Source of the DNA: Roseivivax sediminis
GTDB lineage: Bacteria; Pseudomonadota; Alphaproteobacteria; Rhodobacterales; Rhodobacteraceae
Length of the DNA stretch: 64,000 bases
NCBI RefSeq assembly: GCF_900112685.1
Contig: NZ_FOMS01000001.1
Location: 124,001 to 188,000 of the forward strand
Direction of reading: 5' to 3'
Shown here: positions 44,889 to 53,667 of the stretch, piece by piece
Layout of the letters: the number at the start of each line of letters is the position of its first letter
How positions within the stretch are numbered: position 1 is the first letter of the stretch
Translations under genes and position numbers: made by a program
Notes under the pieces: generated by a model
What the model saw: the letters and a program-made list of their open reading frames with translations, nothing else
Databases searched by the model: none
What the model was told of the DNA's origin: nothing

Positions 44889-47090
44889 ATGACCGATTTC
44901 ACCATGGAGAAAGACGCGGGCGGCGTCGCGGTGATCACCTGGGACTGCCCCGGAAAGTCGATGAACGTGCTGTCGATCGAGGCCGGCGGGCACCTCGAGA
45001 CGCTGATCGAGGACGCGCTGGCCGACGACGCGGTCAAGGGCATCGTGATCACCTCGGCCAAGGACAGCTTCGCGGCGGGCATGGACCTCAACGCCATCGC
45101 GGCGATGAAGGACGCCGCCGGCGACAACCCGGCGCAGGGTCTCTTCGACGGCGTCATGGGCCTGCACCGCATGCTGCGCCGGATCGAGCTTGCGGGGATG
45201 GACCCCAAGACTCAGAAAGGCGGCAAGCCGATCGCCGCCGCCCTGCCCGGCACCGCGCTCGGCATCGGGCTGGAGCTGCCGCTGGCCTGCCACCGCATCT
45301 TCGTCACGCCCGATCCGAAGGCCAGGATCGGCCTGCCCGAGATCATGGTCGGCATCTTCCCCGGCGCCGGCGGCACCACCCGGCTGGTGCGCAAGATGGG
45401 CGCTATGGCGGCCTCACCCTTCCTGCTGGAAGGCAAGACGCAGGACCCGGTGCGCGCGCAGAAGGCCGGGCTCGTGGACGAAGTCGTGGCCGACCCGCTC
45501 GCCGCGGCGAAGGAATGGGTGCTGAACGCCAAGGACGCAGACCTCGTCAAGCCGTGGGACGCGAAGGGCTACAAGATGCCCGGCGGCGCGCCCTACCACC
45601 CGGCGGGCTTCATGACCTTCGTCGGCGCCTCGGCGATGGTTCACGGCAAGACCCAAGGTGTCTATCCCGCCGCCAAGGCTCTGCTCTCTGCGGTCTACGA
45701 AGGCGCGCTCGTGCCCTTCGACACCGCGCTCAAGATCGAGGCGCGCTGGTTCACCAACGTGCTGATGAACCCGTCCTCGGGCGCGATGATCCGGTCGCTC
45801 TTCATCAACAAGGGCGCTCTGGAGAAGGGCGCGAACCGCCCCGACGTGGCCGACGAGACGGTCAAGCGCGTGGGCGTTCTCGGCGCCGGCATGATGGGCG
45901 CGGGCATCTCGCTTGTCGCCGCGCAGGCAGGGATCGAGGTGATGCTGCTCGACCGCGACACCGAGGCGGCGGAAAAGGGCAAGGCCTATACCGCGTCCTA
46001 CATGGACGAGGGCATCAAGAAGAAGAAGGCGACGGAGGACAAGAAGGAGAAGGTCCTGTCGCTCATCACCCCGACCGATGACGTAGAGGACCTCAAGGGC
46101 TGCGACCTGATCGTGGAGGCCGTGTTCGAGGATCCCAAGGTCAAGGCCGAGATGACGCAGAAGGTGGAGGCGGTGCTGGGCGAGGACGCGATCTTCGCCA
46201 CCAACACCTCGACCCTGCCTATCACGGATCTTGCGAAGGCGTCGAAGCGGCCCGAGCAGTTCATCGGCATTCACTTCTTCTCCCCGGTCGAGAAGATGAT
46301 GCTGGTGGAGATCATCAAGGGGCGTGACACCGGCGACCGCGCCGTGGCCAAGGCGCTCGATTTCGTGCGGCAGATCAAGAAGACGCCGATCGTGGTGAAC
46401 GACGCCCGCTTCTTCTACGCCAACCGCTGCATCATCCCCTATATCAATGAGGGGATCCGCATGGTCGGCGAGGGCGTGAACCCGGTGCTGATCGAGAATG
46501 CGGCGAAACAGGTCGGCATGCCGCTGGGGCCGCTGCAATTGGTGGACGAGACCTCCATCGACCTCGGGGCGAAGATCGCCCGCGCGACCAAAGCGGCGAT
46601 GGGCGACGCCTATCCCGACGCGGCCGTGGACGACATCATCTTCTGGATGGAGGGCGAGGGCCGGCTCGGCCGCAAGGCCAATGCGGGCTTTTACGCCTAT
46701 GACGAGAAGGGCAAGCGCCAGGGCCTCTGGGAGGGTCTCGACGCGAAATTCCCGCGCGCGGAGGACCAGCCGGACCTGATCGAGGTACAGCACCGCCTGC
46801 TCTTCGCACAGGCGCTGGAGGCCGTGCGCGCGCTCGAGGAGAACGTCCTGCTCGACATCCGCGAGGGCGATGTCGGCGCGATCCTCGGATGGGGCTTCGC
46901 GCCCTGGTCGGGCGGGCCGCTGTCCTGGCTCGACATCCTCGGCGCGCCCTACGCGGCCGAACGCTGCGACCAGCTTGCCGAGGCCCATGGCGACCGCTTC
47001 GCCTGCCCCGCGCTCCTGCGCGAGATGGCCGAGAAGGGGCAGAGCTTCTACGGCCGGTTCGGCACGGAAACTGCCGGCGAAGCGGCCTGA
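44889..47090 (+). CDS. Bifunctional enoyl-CoA hydratase/3-hydroxyacyl-CoA dehydrogenase (FadB/FadJ type)
   Basis: This 733-aa protein has an N-terminal crotonase domain (residues about 1-190: ITSAKDSFAAGMDL, PGTALGIGLELPLAC, PEIMVGIFPGAGGTTRL). A 3-hydroxyacyl-CoA dehydrogenase follows from about residue 325 (VGVLGAGMMGAGIS; IFATNTSTLPITDL; GIHFFSPVEKM), with two C-terminal HCDH domains. It hydrates enoyl-CoA, then oxidises the hydroxyacyl-CoA with NAD. The start at 44889 has a purine-rich GGAGGGAG upstream. Together with the thiolase it forms the trifunctional beta-oxidation complex. Confidence 0.95.
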   Translation: MTDFTMEKDAGGVAVITWDCPGKSMNVLSIEAGGHLETLIEDALADDAVKGIVITSAKDSFAAGMDLNAIAAMKDAAGDNPAQGLFDGVMGLHRMLRRIELAGMDPKTQKGGKPIAAALPGTALGIGLELPLACHRIFVTPDPKARIGLPEIMVGIFPGAGGTTRLVRKMGAMAASPFLLEGKTQDPVRAQKAGLVDEVVADPLAAAKEWVLNAKDADLVKPWDAKGYKMPGGAPYHPAGFMTFVGASAMVHGKTQGVYPAAKALLSAVYEGALVPFDTALKIEARWFTNVLMNPSSGAMIRSLFINKGALEKGANRPDVADETVKRVGVLGAGMMGAGISLVAAQAGIEVMLLDRDTEAAEKGKAYTASYMDEGIKKKKATEDKKEKVLSLITPTDDVEDLKGCDLIVEAVFEDPKVKAEMTQKVEAVLGEDAIFATNTSTLPITDLAKASKRPEQFIGIHFFSPVEKMMLVEIIKGRDTGDRAVAKALDFVRQIKKTPIVVNDARFFYANRCIIPYINEGIRMVGEGVNPVLIENAAKQVGMPLGPLQLVDETSIDLGAKIARATKAAMGDAYPDAAVDDIIFWMEGEGRLGRKANAGFYAYDEKGKRQGLWEGLDAKFPRAEDQPDLIEVQHRLLFAQALEAVRALEENVLLDIREGDVGAILGWGFAPWSGGPLSWLDILGAPYAAERCDQLAEAHGDRFACPALLREMAEKGQSFYGRFGTETAGEAA

Positions 47091-47100
47091 CAGGGCGGGA

Positions 47101-47149
47101 GTGGGGGCCAGCCCCCACACCCCCGGAGTATTTGCGCGCCCAAAGAAGC
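47101..47149 (+). repeat. Dispersed intergenic element, copy f1
   Basis: GTGGGGGC/GCCCCCAC hairpin, ACACCCCCGGAGTATTTG, then GCCCAAAGAAGC, 11 bp past the fadB/J stop. Its core is repeated in inverse at 47165-47199. Confidence 0.8.
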
Positions 47150-47164
47150 AGGGCGCGCGCCCCG

Positions 47165-47199
47165 GCTTCTTTGGGCCGCAAATACTCCCGCCGGAGGCG
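47165..47199 (-). repeat. Dispersed intergenic element, copy f2
   Basis: Read on minus: CGCCTCCGGCGGGAGTATTT, then GCGGCCCAAAGAAGC. Inverted relative to f1; the two cores can pair into a long hairpin between the convergent fadB/J and xseA genes. Confidence 0.8.
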
Positions 47200-47225
47200 T
47201 CCCGCAGGCGCCGCCCGCAAACGGA

Positions 47226-48773
47226 TCAGAAAAGGGAGCCCTGTTCCGGGGCTCTCTTTCTTTGTGCGGGCTTCTTCGGCGCGCTGCCGCCGAGGCGCAG
47301 GCGGCCGTCGTGGAACTCGATCTCGAGACCGGAGGCGGCTTCGGCGGCAGGCCGGTTGGTGACCACATGGCCGTCGCCGCGCACGACCGCGTATCCGCGG
47401 CGCAGCGTTTCGCGGTAGCCGAGCGTCTCGCGCAGCCGGTCGAGCGCGTCGAGCTTCTGGCGCCGGGCCTGCGTGCCCTCGCGCAGCGCCACGTCGAGCC
47501 GGCGCGACAGGGTCGCGAGGCGGTCCTGCTGGTGGGCGATGCGCGCCGCGAAGGGTCGCGGGTCGAGCCGGTCGGCGCGCCGGCCCAGCGCCTCGCGCCG
47601 CGCGGCGATCAGCCGAGCAAGCGCGGGATCGGGGCGCGGCGCCAGCGCGGCGATGTTGCGGCGCGCCTCCGCCACGCGGCTGCGCAGGAGCGCGGGCCGC
47701 AGCGAGCCCGCGCAATCGGAGAGCGCCACGCGCCGCGTCTGCACCCCGCGCGTCAGGGCCGCCGGAAGCCGGTCGCCGGCGACGTCGAGCCGCTGGCGCG
47801 CGGTATCGACCAGCGTTTCGGGCCGCGGCATGGCGCGCGACAGATCGCGCAGGCGCTGGCCGCGCACCTCCAGCCGGTAGCCCGCCGCGCGCGACATGCG
47901 CGCGCCCATCTCCGCCGCCCAGGCCATCAGGTCGCGCCGCACCGGCACCGCGATCTCGGCCGCCGCCGTGGGCGTCGGCGCGCGGCGGTCGGCGGCGAAA
48001 TCGATGAGCGTGGTATCGGTCTCGTGCCCGACCGCAGAGATCAGCGGGATCTCCGAGGCGGCGGCGGCGCGCACAACCGCCTCCTCGTTGAAGCCCCAGA
48101 GATCCTCCACCGAGCCGCCGCCGCGCGCGACGATCAGCACGTCGGGCCGGGGCAGCGCGCCACCGCGGCTGAGCGCATTGAACCCGGCGATGGCACGGGC
48201 GACCTCGGGCGCGCAGGCCGCGCCCTGCACCGCGACCGGCCAGATCAGCACCTTGCGGGGAAAGCGTTCGCGCAGGCGGTGCAGGATGTCGCGGATCACC
48301 GCGCCCGAGGGCGAGGTGACGACGCCGACGATCTCGGGCAGGTAGGGAAGCGGCCGTTTTCGCCCCTCGTCGAAGAGGCCTTCGGCGGCGAGCGCGGCTC
48401 GGCGCTTTTCCAGCATCGCCATCAGCGCGCCCTGCCCCGCCGGGCGGATATCCTCGATCACGATCTGGTACTTGGACTGGCCGGGAAAGGTCGTCAGCCG
48501 GCCGGTGGCGATGACCTCCAGCCCCTCTTCGGGCTGCGTCTCCTGCCGCGCGGCGACGCCCTTCCACATGACACCGGAAATGACGGAGCGGTCGTCCTTG
48601 AGGTCGAGGTAGACATGCCCCGATCGCGGGCGCGAGACGCGCCCGACCTCGCCACGGATGCGCACGTGGCCGAATTCGCCCTCGATCACGCGCTTGACCG
48701 CGCCCGAGATCTCGGAGACCGAGAATTCCGGCGTGTTGCCGGGCTCGCTGCCGTCGTCGTCGATCAGGTCCAT
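47226..48773 (-). CDS. xseA: Exodeoxyribonuclease VII large subunit
   Basis: This is a 515-aa protein taken from the ATG at 48773 (MDLIDDDGSEPG). An earlier GTG/ATG adds only 11 residues. The N-terminal OB-fold (FSVSEISGAVKRVIEGEFGHVRIRGEVGRVSRPRSGHVYLDLKD) and the nuclease domain (GVVTSPSGAVIRDILHRLRERFP; IVARGGGSVEDLWGFNEE; SAVGHETDTTLIDFAADRRAPTPTAAAE) are clear, with a long coiled-coil C-terminus. ExoVII degrades single-stranded DNA with the small subunit XseB, which is not in this window. A possible terminator stem lies within its last codons. Confidence 0.95.
   Translation of the reverse strand: MDLIDDDGSEPGNTPEFSVSEISGAVKRVIEGEFGHVRIRGEVGRVSRPRSGHVYLDLKDDRSVISGVMWKGVAARQETQPEEGLEVIATGRLTTFPGQSKYQIVIEDIRPAGQGALMAMLEKRRAALAAEGLFDEGRKRPLPYLPEIVGVVTSPSGAVIRDILHRLRERFPRKVLIWPVAVQGAACAPEVARAIAGFNALSRGGALPRPDVLIVARGGGSVEDLWGFNEEAVVRAAAASEIPLISAVGHETDTTLIDFAADRRAPTPTAAAEIAVPVRRDLMAWAAEMGARMSRAAGYRLEVRGQRLRDLSRAMPRPETLVDTARQRLDVAGDRLPAALTRGVQTRRVALSDCAGSLRPALLRSRVAEARRNIAALAPRPDPALARLIAARREALGRRADRLDPRPFAARIAHQQDRLATLSRRLDVALREGTQARRQKLDALDRLRETLGYRETLRRGYAVVRGDGHVVTNRPAAEAASGLEIEFHDGRLRLGGSAPKKPAQRKRAPEQGSLF
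47236..47253 (-). terminator. Terminator-like hairpin inside the xseA 3' end
   Basis: On minus: GAGCCC, 6-7 nt loop, GGGCTC, then CCTTTTCTGA, the last T-run ending at the stop codon. A hairpin overlapping the coding end would end transcription exactly at the gene end. Confidence 0.5.
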
Positions 48774-48948
48774 ACTGCCCCTCGCTGTCTCGCCCGGGGC
48801 CGACACTAGCGGTCCCTAGCGCGGGAGGGAACGGGGCCTCCATCCCCGCGGACGCTTTTGCGGTGCCCGGGCGCGCCTGTCGCAGCCCGCACTTGTGCGG
48901 CGGATGCGGCGCGGCTAGGAGGCGGGCGAACCAGGCAGGGGGCGGCGC

Positions 48949-50214
48949 ATGAACATCCTCATTCTCGGCGGCGGCGGACGCGAGCACGCGCTTGCCTGGG
49001 CGGCCTTGCAGAACCCCAAATGCGACAAGCTGATCGTGGCGCCGGGCAATGCCGGGATCGCCGAGATCGCCACCTGCGCCACACTCGACACCGAAGACCC
49101 CGGCGCGGTGACGGAATTCGCGGGCGAGCATGCCATCGACCTCGTGATCATCGGCCCCGAGGCTCCGCTGGCCGCCGGCGTGGCGGACCGGCTGCGCGAG
49201 GCCGGTCTGCTGGTCTTCGGCCCCTCCGCCGCGGCGGCGCGGCTGGAGGCATCGAAGGCCTTCACCAAGGAGATCTGCGCCGCCGTGGGGGCGCCCACCG
49301 CCGCCTACGCCCATTTCACCGACGCCGAAGCGGCGCGGGCGCATGTGCGGGCGGAAGGCGCGCCTATCGTGGTGAAGGCCGACGGGCTCGCCGCCGGCAA
49401 GGGCGTGGTCGTGGCCGAGACCGAGGAGGAGGCGCTGGCCGCCATCGACGAGATGTTCGGCGGCGCCTTCGGATCGGCCGGCGCCGAGGTGGTGATCGAG
49501 GCGCTTCTGACCGGAGAGGAGGCGTCGTTCTTCGTGCTCGTGGACGGCGAGACCTGCCTGCCCATCGGCACCGCGCAGGACCACAAGCGGATCGGAGAGG
49601 GCGACACCGGCCCCAATACCGGCGGCATGGGCGCCTATTCGCCGGCCCCGGTGATGACGTCGGAGGTCGAGGCGCGCGCGCTCGAGGAGATCGTGCGCCC
49701 GACGATGGCCGAGATGGCCCGCCGCGGCACGCCCTACCAGGGGGTGCTCTACGTCGGGCTGATGATCGAGGACGGCGCGCCGCGGCTGGTCGAATACAAC
49801 GCGCGCTTCGGCGATCCCGAGGCGCAGGTGCTGATGATGCGGCTCGGGGCGCAGGCGCTCGACCTCATCCATGCCTGTGCCGAGGGCCGGCTGGACGAGG
49901 CGCAGGTGAACTGGGCGGGCGATCACGCGATGACCGTGGTGATGGCCGCCGAGGGCTATCCGGGCGCCTACCGGAAGGGCAGCGTCATCGGCGGACTGGA
50001 GGCGCTGCCGGAGGACAGTTTCCGCATGACGTTCCATGCCGGGACGGCGCGCGACGGGCGGCAGGTGGTCGCTGCGGGCGGCCGGGTGCTCAATTGCACC
50101 GCGCGCGGCGCGACGCTGGCCGAGGCGCGGGACCGGGCCTACGCGCTGGTCGATGCCGTGGAGTGGCCCGAGGGCGTGTGCCGAAGGGATATCGGCTGGC
50201 GCGCGCTGGGATAG
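48949..50214 (+). CDS. purD: Phosphoribosylamine-glycine ligase (GARS)
   Basis: This 421-aa ATP-grasp enzyme joins glycine to phosphoribosylamine in purine synthesis. Recognisable blocks are the N-domain (NILILGGGGREHALAWAALQNP; IGPEAPLAAGVADRL), the ATP-grasp (VKADGLAAGKGVVVAETEEEA; IGTAQDHKRIGEGDTGPNTGGMGAYSP) and LVEYNARFGDPEAQVLM. GGGGGCGGCGC precedes ATG 48949. It is monocistronic, divergent from xseA and convergent with a quinone oxidoreductase gene, with a large inverted repeat in the gap. Confidence 0.97.
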   Translation: MNILILGGGGREHALAWAALQNPKCDKLIVAPGNAGIAEIATCATLDTEDPGAVTEFAGEHAIDLVIIGPEAPLAAGVADRLREAGLLVFGPSAAAARLEASKAFTKEICAAVGAPTAAYAHFTDAEAARAHVRAEGAPIVVKADGLAAGKGVVVAETEEEALAAIDEMFGGAFGSAGAEVVIEALLTGEEASFFVLVDGETCLPIGTAQDHKRIGEGDTGPNTGGMGAYSPAPVMTSEVEARALEEIVRPTMAEMARRGTPYQGVLYVGLMIEDGAPRLVEYNARFGDPEAQVLMMRLGAQALDLIHACAEGRLDEAQVNWAGDHAMTVVMAAEGYPGAYRKGSVIGGLEALPEDSFRMTFHAGTARDGRQVVAAGGRVLNCTARGATLAEARDRAYALVDAVEWPEGVCRRDIGWRALG

Positions 50215-50258
50215 ACGGCAGGCGGGAGGATGGCGCGCTGCGCCTTCAAGGGAGGCAG

Positions 50259-50413
50259 CGCAGGTGCCGGGCGCGCGCCGGACCGGGGGCTGGCGCCACA
50301 CCCTCCGAGGTCATCACTTTATCCCCGCCAAGCCCCTCCAAAATACGAACGGAGCACAAGGGTGACATCGCGCCAGACCGCAGGGACGGTCCGGCGCGCG
50401 CCCGGCACCTGCG
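50259..50413. mobile_element. 155-bp inverted-repeat element (MITE-like), unproven
   Basis: Arms of 27 bp (50259-50285 and 50387-50413) are perfect inverted repeats of each other; with one mismatch they extend to about 31 bp outward. Arms contain GCGCAGGTGCCGGGCGCGC. The 101-bp interior (50286-50386) has no gene. It lies between convergent purD and a quinone oxidoreductase. It may be a non-autonomous mobile element or a very stable RNA hairpin. No target duplication was recognised. Confidence 0.6.
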
Positions 50414-50485
50414 GTGCTGTTCGGGCGGGTAGGCGCCTGGCTCCTATCGGGCCAGGCAAGCGGCGAAACGACGCTCCCCGCCCCT

Positions 50486-51460
50486 TCACACCGTCAGAAC
50501 GGTCGACCCGGTGGTCTTGCGCGCCTCCAGCGCCCGGTGCGCCTCGGCGACCTCCTCCAGCGGGAAGCGCTGGTCGATGCGCAGCTTCACCTCGCCCGCG
50601 GCAACCTTGCCCATCAACATCGCCGCCATCTCCTGGCAGGCCGCATGATCGGCGATGTGGGTGAACAGCAGCGGCCGCGTGAGCTTGAGCGAGCCCTTGG
50701 CCCCCAGTGTCGCGATCTCGAACGGCGGCACCGGCCCCGAGGCGTTGCCGAATGAGATCATCATGCCCAGCGGCGCGAGGCAGTCGAGAGAGCCCTCGAA
50801 CGTGTCCGCGCCGACCCCGTCCATCACGGCCGCAACGCCCTTGCCGCCGGTCAGGTCCTGCACCCGCGACACCCAGTCGGCGTCGCGGTAGTCGATGCAG
50901 ACCTCGGCGCCGTGATCTTCAGCCAGGCGGCACTTCTCCCGCCCGCCGGCGGTGCCGATGAGGCGGATCCCCTCCGACCGCGCCCATTGGCAGGCGATCA
51001 GCCCGACACCCCCGGCGGCCGCATGGAACAGCACCGTGTCGCCCGGGCCGAGCGGCGTGGTCCGGTGAAAGAGGTACTGCACCGTCAGGCCCTTCAGCAT
51101 CATCGCCGCGCCGTCCTCGAAGGCGATCGGCTCGGGCAGCGGGCAGACCTGCGCGGCCGGCATCACCCGCGCCTCGGCATAGGCGCCCGGCGGCACCGCG
51201 GCATAGGCGGCGCGGTCGCCCGGCGCGAGGTGCGTCACGCCCTCGCCCACCGCCTCCACAACACCCGCGGCTTCCATGCCCAGCGCGTGCGGCAGGTCCA
51301 GCTTGTAGAGGCCCGAGCGCTGGTAGGTGTCGATGTAGTTGAGACCGCAGGCGGCGTGACGGATGCGGATCTCGCCCGGACCGGGTTCTCCCACATCTCG
51401 GTCCACGACGCGCAGCACCTCGGGCCCGCCTGTTTCCTTGATGATCACCGTCTTCGCCAT
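50486..51460 (-). CDS. Quinone oxidoreductase (MDR, zeta-crystallin type)
   Basis: This 324-aa protein has a GroES-like N-domain (GEIRIRHAACGLNYIDTYQRSGLY; GMEAAGVVEAVGEGV) and a Rossmann domain with the glycine-rich AAAGGVGLIACQWA. There is no zinc-binding Cys cluster, fitting QOR-type enzymes that reduce quinones or enones with NADPH. It starts at ATG 51460 (MAKTVIIKETGGPEVL) with GGAAAGGAC upstream. Its upstream neighbour is a paralogue on the same strand, separated by a strong hairpin at 51488-51531. Confidence 0.92.
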   Translation of the reverse strand: MAKTVIIKETGGPEVLRVVDRDVGEPGPGEIRIRHAACGLNYIDTYQRSGLYKLDLPHALGMEAAGVVEAVGEGVTHLAPGDRAAYAAVPPGAYAEARVMPAAQVCPLPEPIAFEDGAAMMLKGLTVQYLFHRTTPLGPGDTVLFHAAAGGVGLIACQWARSEGIRLIGTAGGREKCRLAEDHGAEVCIDYRDADWVSRVQDLTGGKGVAAVMDGVGADTFEGSLDCLAPLGMMISFGNASGPVPPFEIATLGAKGSLKLTRPLLFTHIADHAACQEMAAMLMGKVAAGEVKLRIDQRFPLEEVAEAHRALEARKTTGSTVLTV

Positions 51461-51487
51461 GTCCTGTCCTTTCCAAGCGGTGCCCGT

Positions 51488-51531
51488 AGGGTGGGCGGTC
51501 CGCGCACCGGCAGTGCGCGAGTTCGCCCACC
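51488..51531. repeat. Hairpin of the GGGTGGGC family between two quinone oxidoreductases
   Basis: GGTGGGCG/CGCCCACC outer arms enclose GCGCAC/GTGCGC inner arms. The outer arms resemble the 21-bp palindrome seen at 19703 and 42363. It separates two paralogous genes on the minus strand and could reduce read-through. Confidence 0.6.
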
Positions 51532-51537
51532 GCCCGG

Positions 51538-52509
51538 TCACACCTTCAGCACGATCTTCCCGATATGGTCCGACGCTTCCATCCGCGCGTGCGCGGCGGC
51601 GGCCTCCTCCAGCGGAAACTCCGAATCCATCACCGGCGCGACGATGCCCGCCGACAGCAGCGGCCAGACATCGCGGCGCAGTTCCCCGGCGATGCGCGCC
51701 TTGGCCAGGTCGCTTTGTGGGCGGAGGGTGGAGCCGGTGATGGTCAGCCGCCGGGTCATCACCTCCGCGAAGTTCAGGTCCGCCTTCGGCCCCGACAGGA
51801 AGGCGATCTGCACCAGCCGTCCCTCGTCGGCGAGCGCCTTGACATTGCGCTTGATGTAGTCGCCGCCGACCATGTCGAGGATCAGGTCCGCGCCGCCCTC
51901 CGCACGCAGGACCTCGACGAAATCCTCCTCGCGGTAGTTGATGGCGCGCTCGGCGCCCAGTTCCGTGCAGCGCGCGCATTTGTCGGCCGACCCGGCGGTG
52001 GCGAACACGCGGGCGCCGAAATGGCGGGCAAGCTGGATCGCCGTGGTGCCGATACCGGAAGACCCGCCATGGCAAAGGAACCGCTCCCCGGCCTGCAGCC
52101 CGCCGCGCTGAAAGACGTTGGACCAGACGGTGAAGAAGGTCTCGGGCAGGCAGGCGGCCTGTTTCAGATCCAGGCCCTCAGGCACCGGCAGGCAATGCGC
52201 CGCCGGCGTGACCGCGTATTCGGCGTAGCCGCCGCCGGGCAGAAGCGCGCAGACGGCGTCGCCCACTGCCAGATCGTCCACACCCGGCCCCACGGCCGCG
52301 ACCTCGCCGGAAGCTTCGAGCCCCGGCAGGTCGCTGGCCTTGAGCGGCGGCGCGTACATGCCCGCGCGCTGGAGCGCGTCCGGGCGGTTCACGCCGGCAT
52401 AGGCGATCTTGAGCAGGATCTGCCCGTGGCCCGGATGCGGCACATCGCGCTCCGCCGTGCGCAGCACCTCCGGCCCGCCCGGCTCACCGATCTCGATCAC
52501 CCGCATCAT
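51538..52509 (-). CDS. NAD(P)H-quinone oxidoreductase (MDR, PIG3-like)
   Basis: This 323-aa protein (start ATG 52509, a second ATG directly after) has the GroES-like domain LLKIAYAGVNRPDALQRAGMYAPP, SDLPGLEASGEVAAVG, and the cofactor loop HGGSSGIGTTAIQLARHFG. The pattern PGASDLPGLE and SSGIGT is that of the TP53I3/PIG3-like branch, distinct from the downstream QOR. It uses NADPH to reduce quinones. GGGAG is located upstream. Confidence 0.92.
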   Translation of the reverse strand: MMRVIEIGEPGGPEVLRTAERDVPHPGHGQILLKIAYAGVNRPDALQRAGMYAPPLKASDLPGLEASGEVAAVGPGVDDLAVGDAVCALLPGGGYAEYAVTPAAHCLPVPEGLDLKQAACLPETFFTVWSNVFQRGGLQAGERFLCHGGSSGIGTTAIQLARHFGARVFATAGSADKCARCTELGAERAINYREEDFVEVLRAEGGADLILDMVGGDYIKRNVKALADEGRLVQIAFLSGPKADLNFAEVMTRRLTITGSTLRPQSDLAKARIAGELRRDVWPLLSAGIVAPVMDSEFPLEEAAAAHARMEASDHIGKIVLKV

Positions 52510-52564
52510 GCTCTCCCGTTCCTGCCGCTGTGACCCGGCAAGATGGGGCGGCGGCGCGGGGGCG

Positions 52565-53275
52565 TCAATCGAACGGGTGCGCGGCGTGCGTGCCCTGCCG
52601 GCTGCCGGGGATGTCGCGGGCATTCCGGGGCGGGCGCACGCGGGTCACCATGCGATTCTGCAGGTCCATCAGCGAGCCCATCAGTGGCAGCTTGCGCACC
52701 GCGGCCTTGGCGCTCTCCACCCGCATCACGTCGTCGATGCGGCGGTCGAGGAAGGCCCAGGTCTCCTGCGCGCCGGGCGACTCGTCGCCCAGCCAGTACA
52801 GCACGGTGGCCGAGTAGACGCCCGACAGCGTCGCCCGCTTGGTGTACCAGTTGAGATCGTCGGACGTGTCTCCGAGAGCCATCCAGATCGCATCGGCGGT
52901 GTTCCACAGGGCCCGCGTGCCATCCGCGGCATAGACCGGCAGCGCGAAGAGCGTCATGCCGCGGCGCACGGCCTCGCGGTCTTCCGAAGCCTCGATGCGC
53001 AGACGCACGGCGCGGGCGATCTTGTCGCGCATCCGCAGGCCATCGAGCGATTGCTCGCGCAGACGCGCCGCCATACGCCGGTCGCCCCGGGCATGGAACG
53101 CCAGGGCAAGATCCACGGGACCCCGCGGAAAGAGCCCGCGCGCGACGGCGCGGGGCACGTCGGCATCCGCGATGGCGGCTCGGAACGTGGTCTCGGACCA
53201 GCCGTCGAAGGGCACGTGCATCAGCGCCGCGTCGATCAGCGCGTCGGTGGGATCGTCGGTGGAAGCATCGGACAT
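52565..53275 (-). CDS. COQ9 family ubiquinone biosynthesis protein
   Basis: This 236-aa protein has the TetR-like helical N-part ([29 protein letters not shown]) and the COQ9 core (RNMA-type helix with [44 protein letters not shown]). COQ9 binds lipid and helps COQ7-like hydroxylases act on ubiquinone intermediates. It starts at ATG 53275 and is divergent from rpsU, an arrangement recalled as common in alphaproteobacteria. Confidence 0.93.
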   Translation of the reverse strand: MSDASTDDPTDALIDAALMHVPFDGWSETTFRAAIADADVPRAVARGLFPRGPVDLALAFHARGDRRMAARLREQSLDGLRMRDKIARAVRLRIEASEDREAVRRGMTLFALPVYAADGTRALWNTADAIWMALGDTSDDLNWYTKRATLSGVYSATVLYWLGDESPGAQETWAFLDRRIDDVMRVESAKAAVRKLPLMGSLMDLQNRMVTRVRPPRNARDIPGSRQGTHAAHPFD

Positions 53276-53388
53276 CTGGCTCGGTCTCCCTGTCTGGCTC
53301 GGGCACTGGACAAGCTAGGAGGCGTTTGCTATATGGCCACCTCCTGCAGTTCCATGCAACTTCAACCCAGAAAGGTGGTGACAACCAC

Positions 53389-53595
53389 ATGCAGGTGAGT
53401 GTTCGCGACAACAACGTCGATCAGGCGCTCCGCGCCCTGAAGAAGAAGCTCCAGCGCGAAGGCGTCTTCCGCGAAATGAAGCTCCGGCAGCATTTCGAGA
53501 AGCCGTCCGAGAAGAAAGCGCGGGAAAAGGCCGAAGCGATCCGCCGTGCGCGCAAGCTGGCGCGCAAGAAGGCACAGCGCGAAGGTCTGCTCTGA
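53389..53595 (+). CDS. rpsU: 30S ribosomal protein S21
   Basis: This 68-aa protein ([31 protein letters not shown], then a Lys/Arg-rich C-terminus [15 protein letters not shown]) is a typical bS21. The start at ATG 53389 has AAGGTGG upstream. S21 sits near the 3' end of 16S rRNA and helps initiation. A strong terminator follows at 53631-53667. It is divergent from COQ9. Confidence 0.97.
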   Translation: MQVSVRDNNVDQALRALKKKLQREGVFREMKLRQHFEKPSEKKAREKAEAIRRARKLARKKAQREGLL

Positions 53596-53630
53596 GGCAG
53601 CACGCTTCCGACACTATTCGGACGAATTGA

Positions 53631-53667
53631 CGACCCCCGAGGCTGCCGCCTTCGGGGGTTTGTCGTT
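53631..53667 (+). terminator. Rho-independent terminator of rpsU
   Basis: CCCCCGA pairs with TTCGGGGG around a 10-nt loop (GGCTGCCGCC) and is followed by TTTGTCGTT, 36 bp beyond the rpsU stop. Confidence 0.85.

Noticed and set aside
50286-50386. Possible degenerate copy of the dispersed element inside the 155-bp repeat
   Set aside because: Only partial resemblance (GGGGGCTGGCGCC and CACCCTCCGAGG), no GTATTT core, and no AAGAAG tail.
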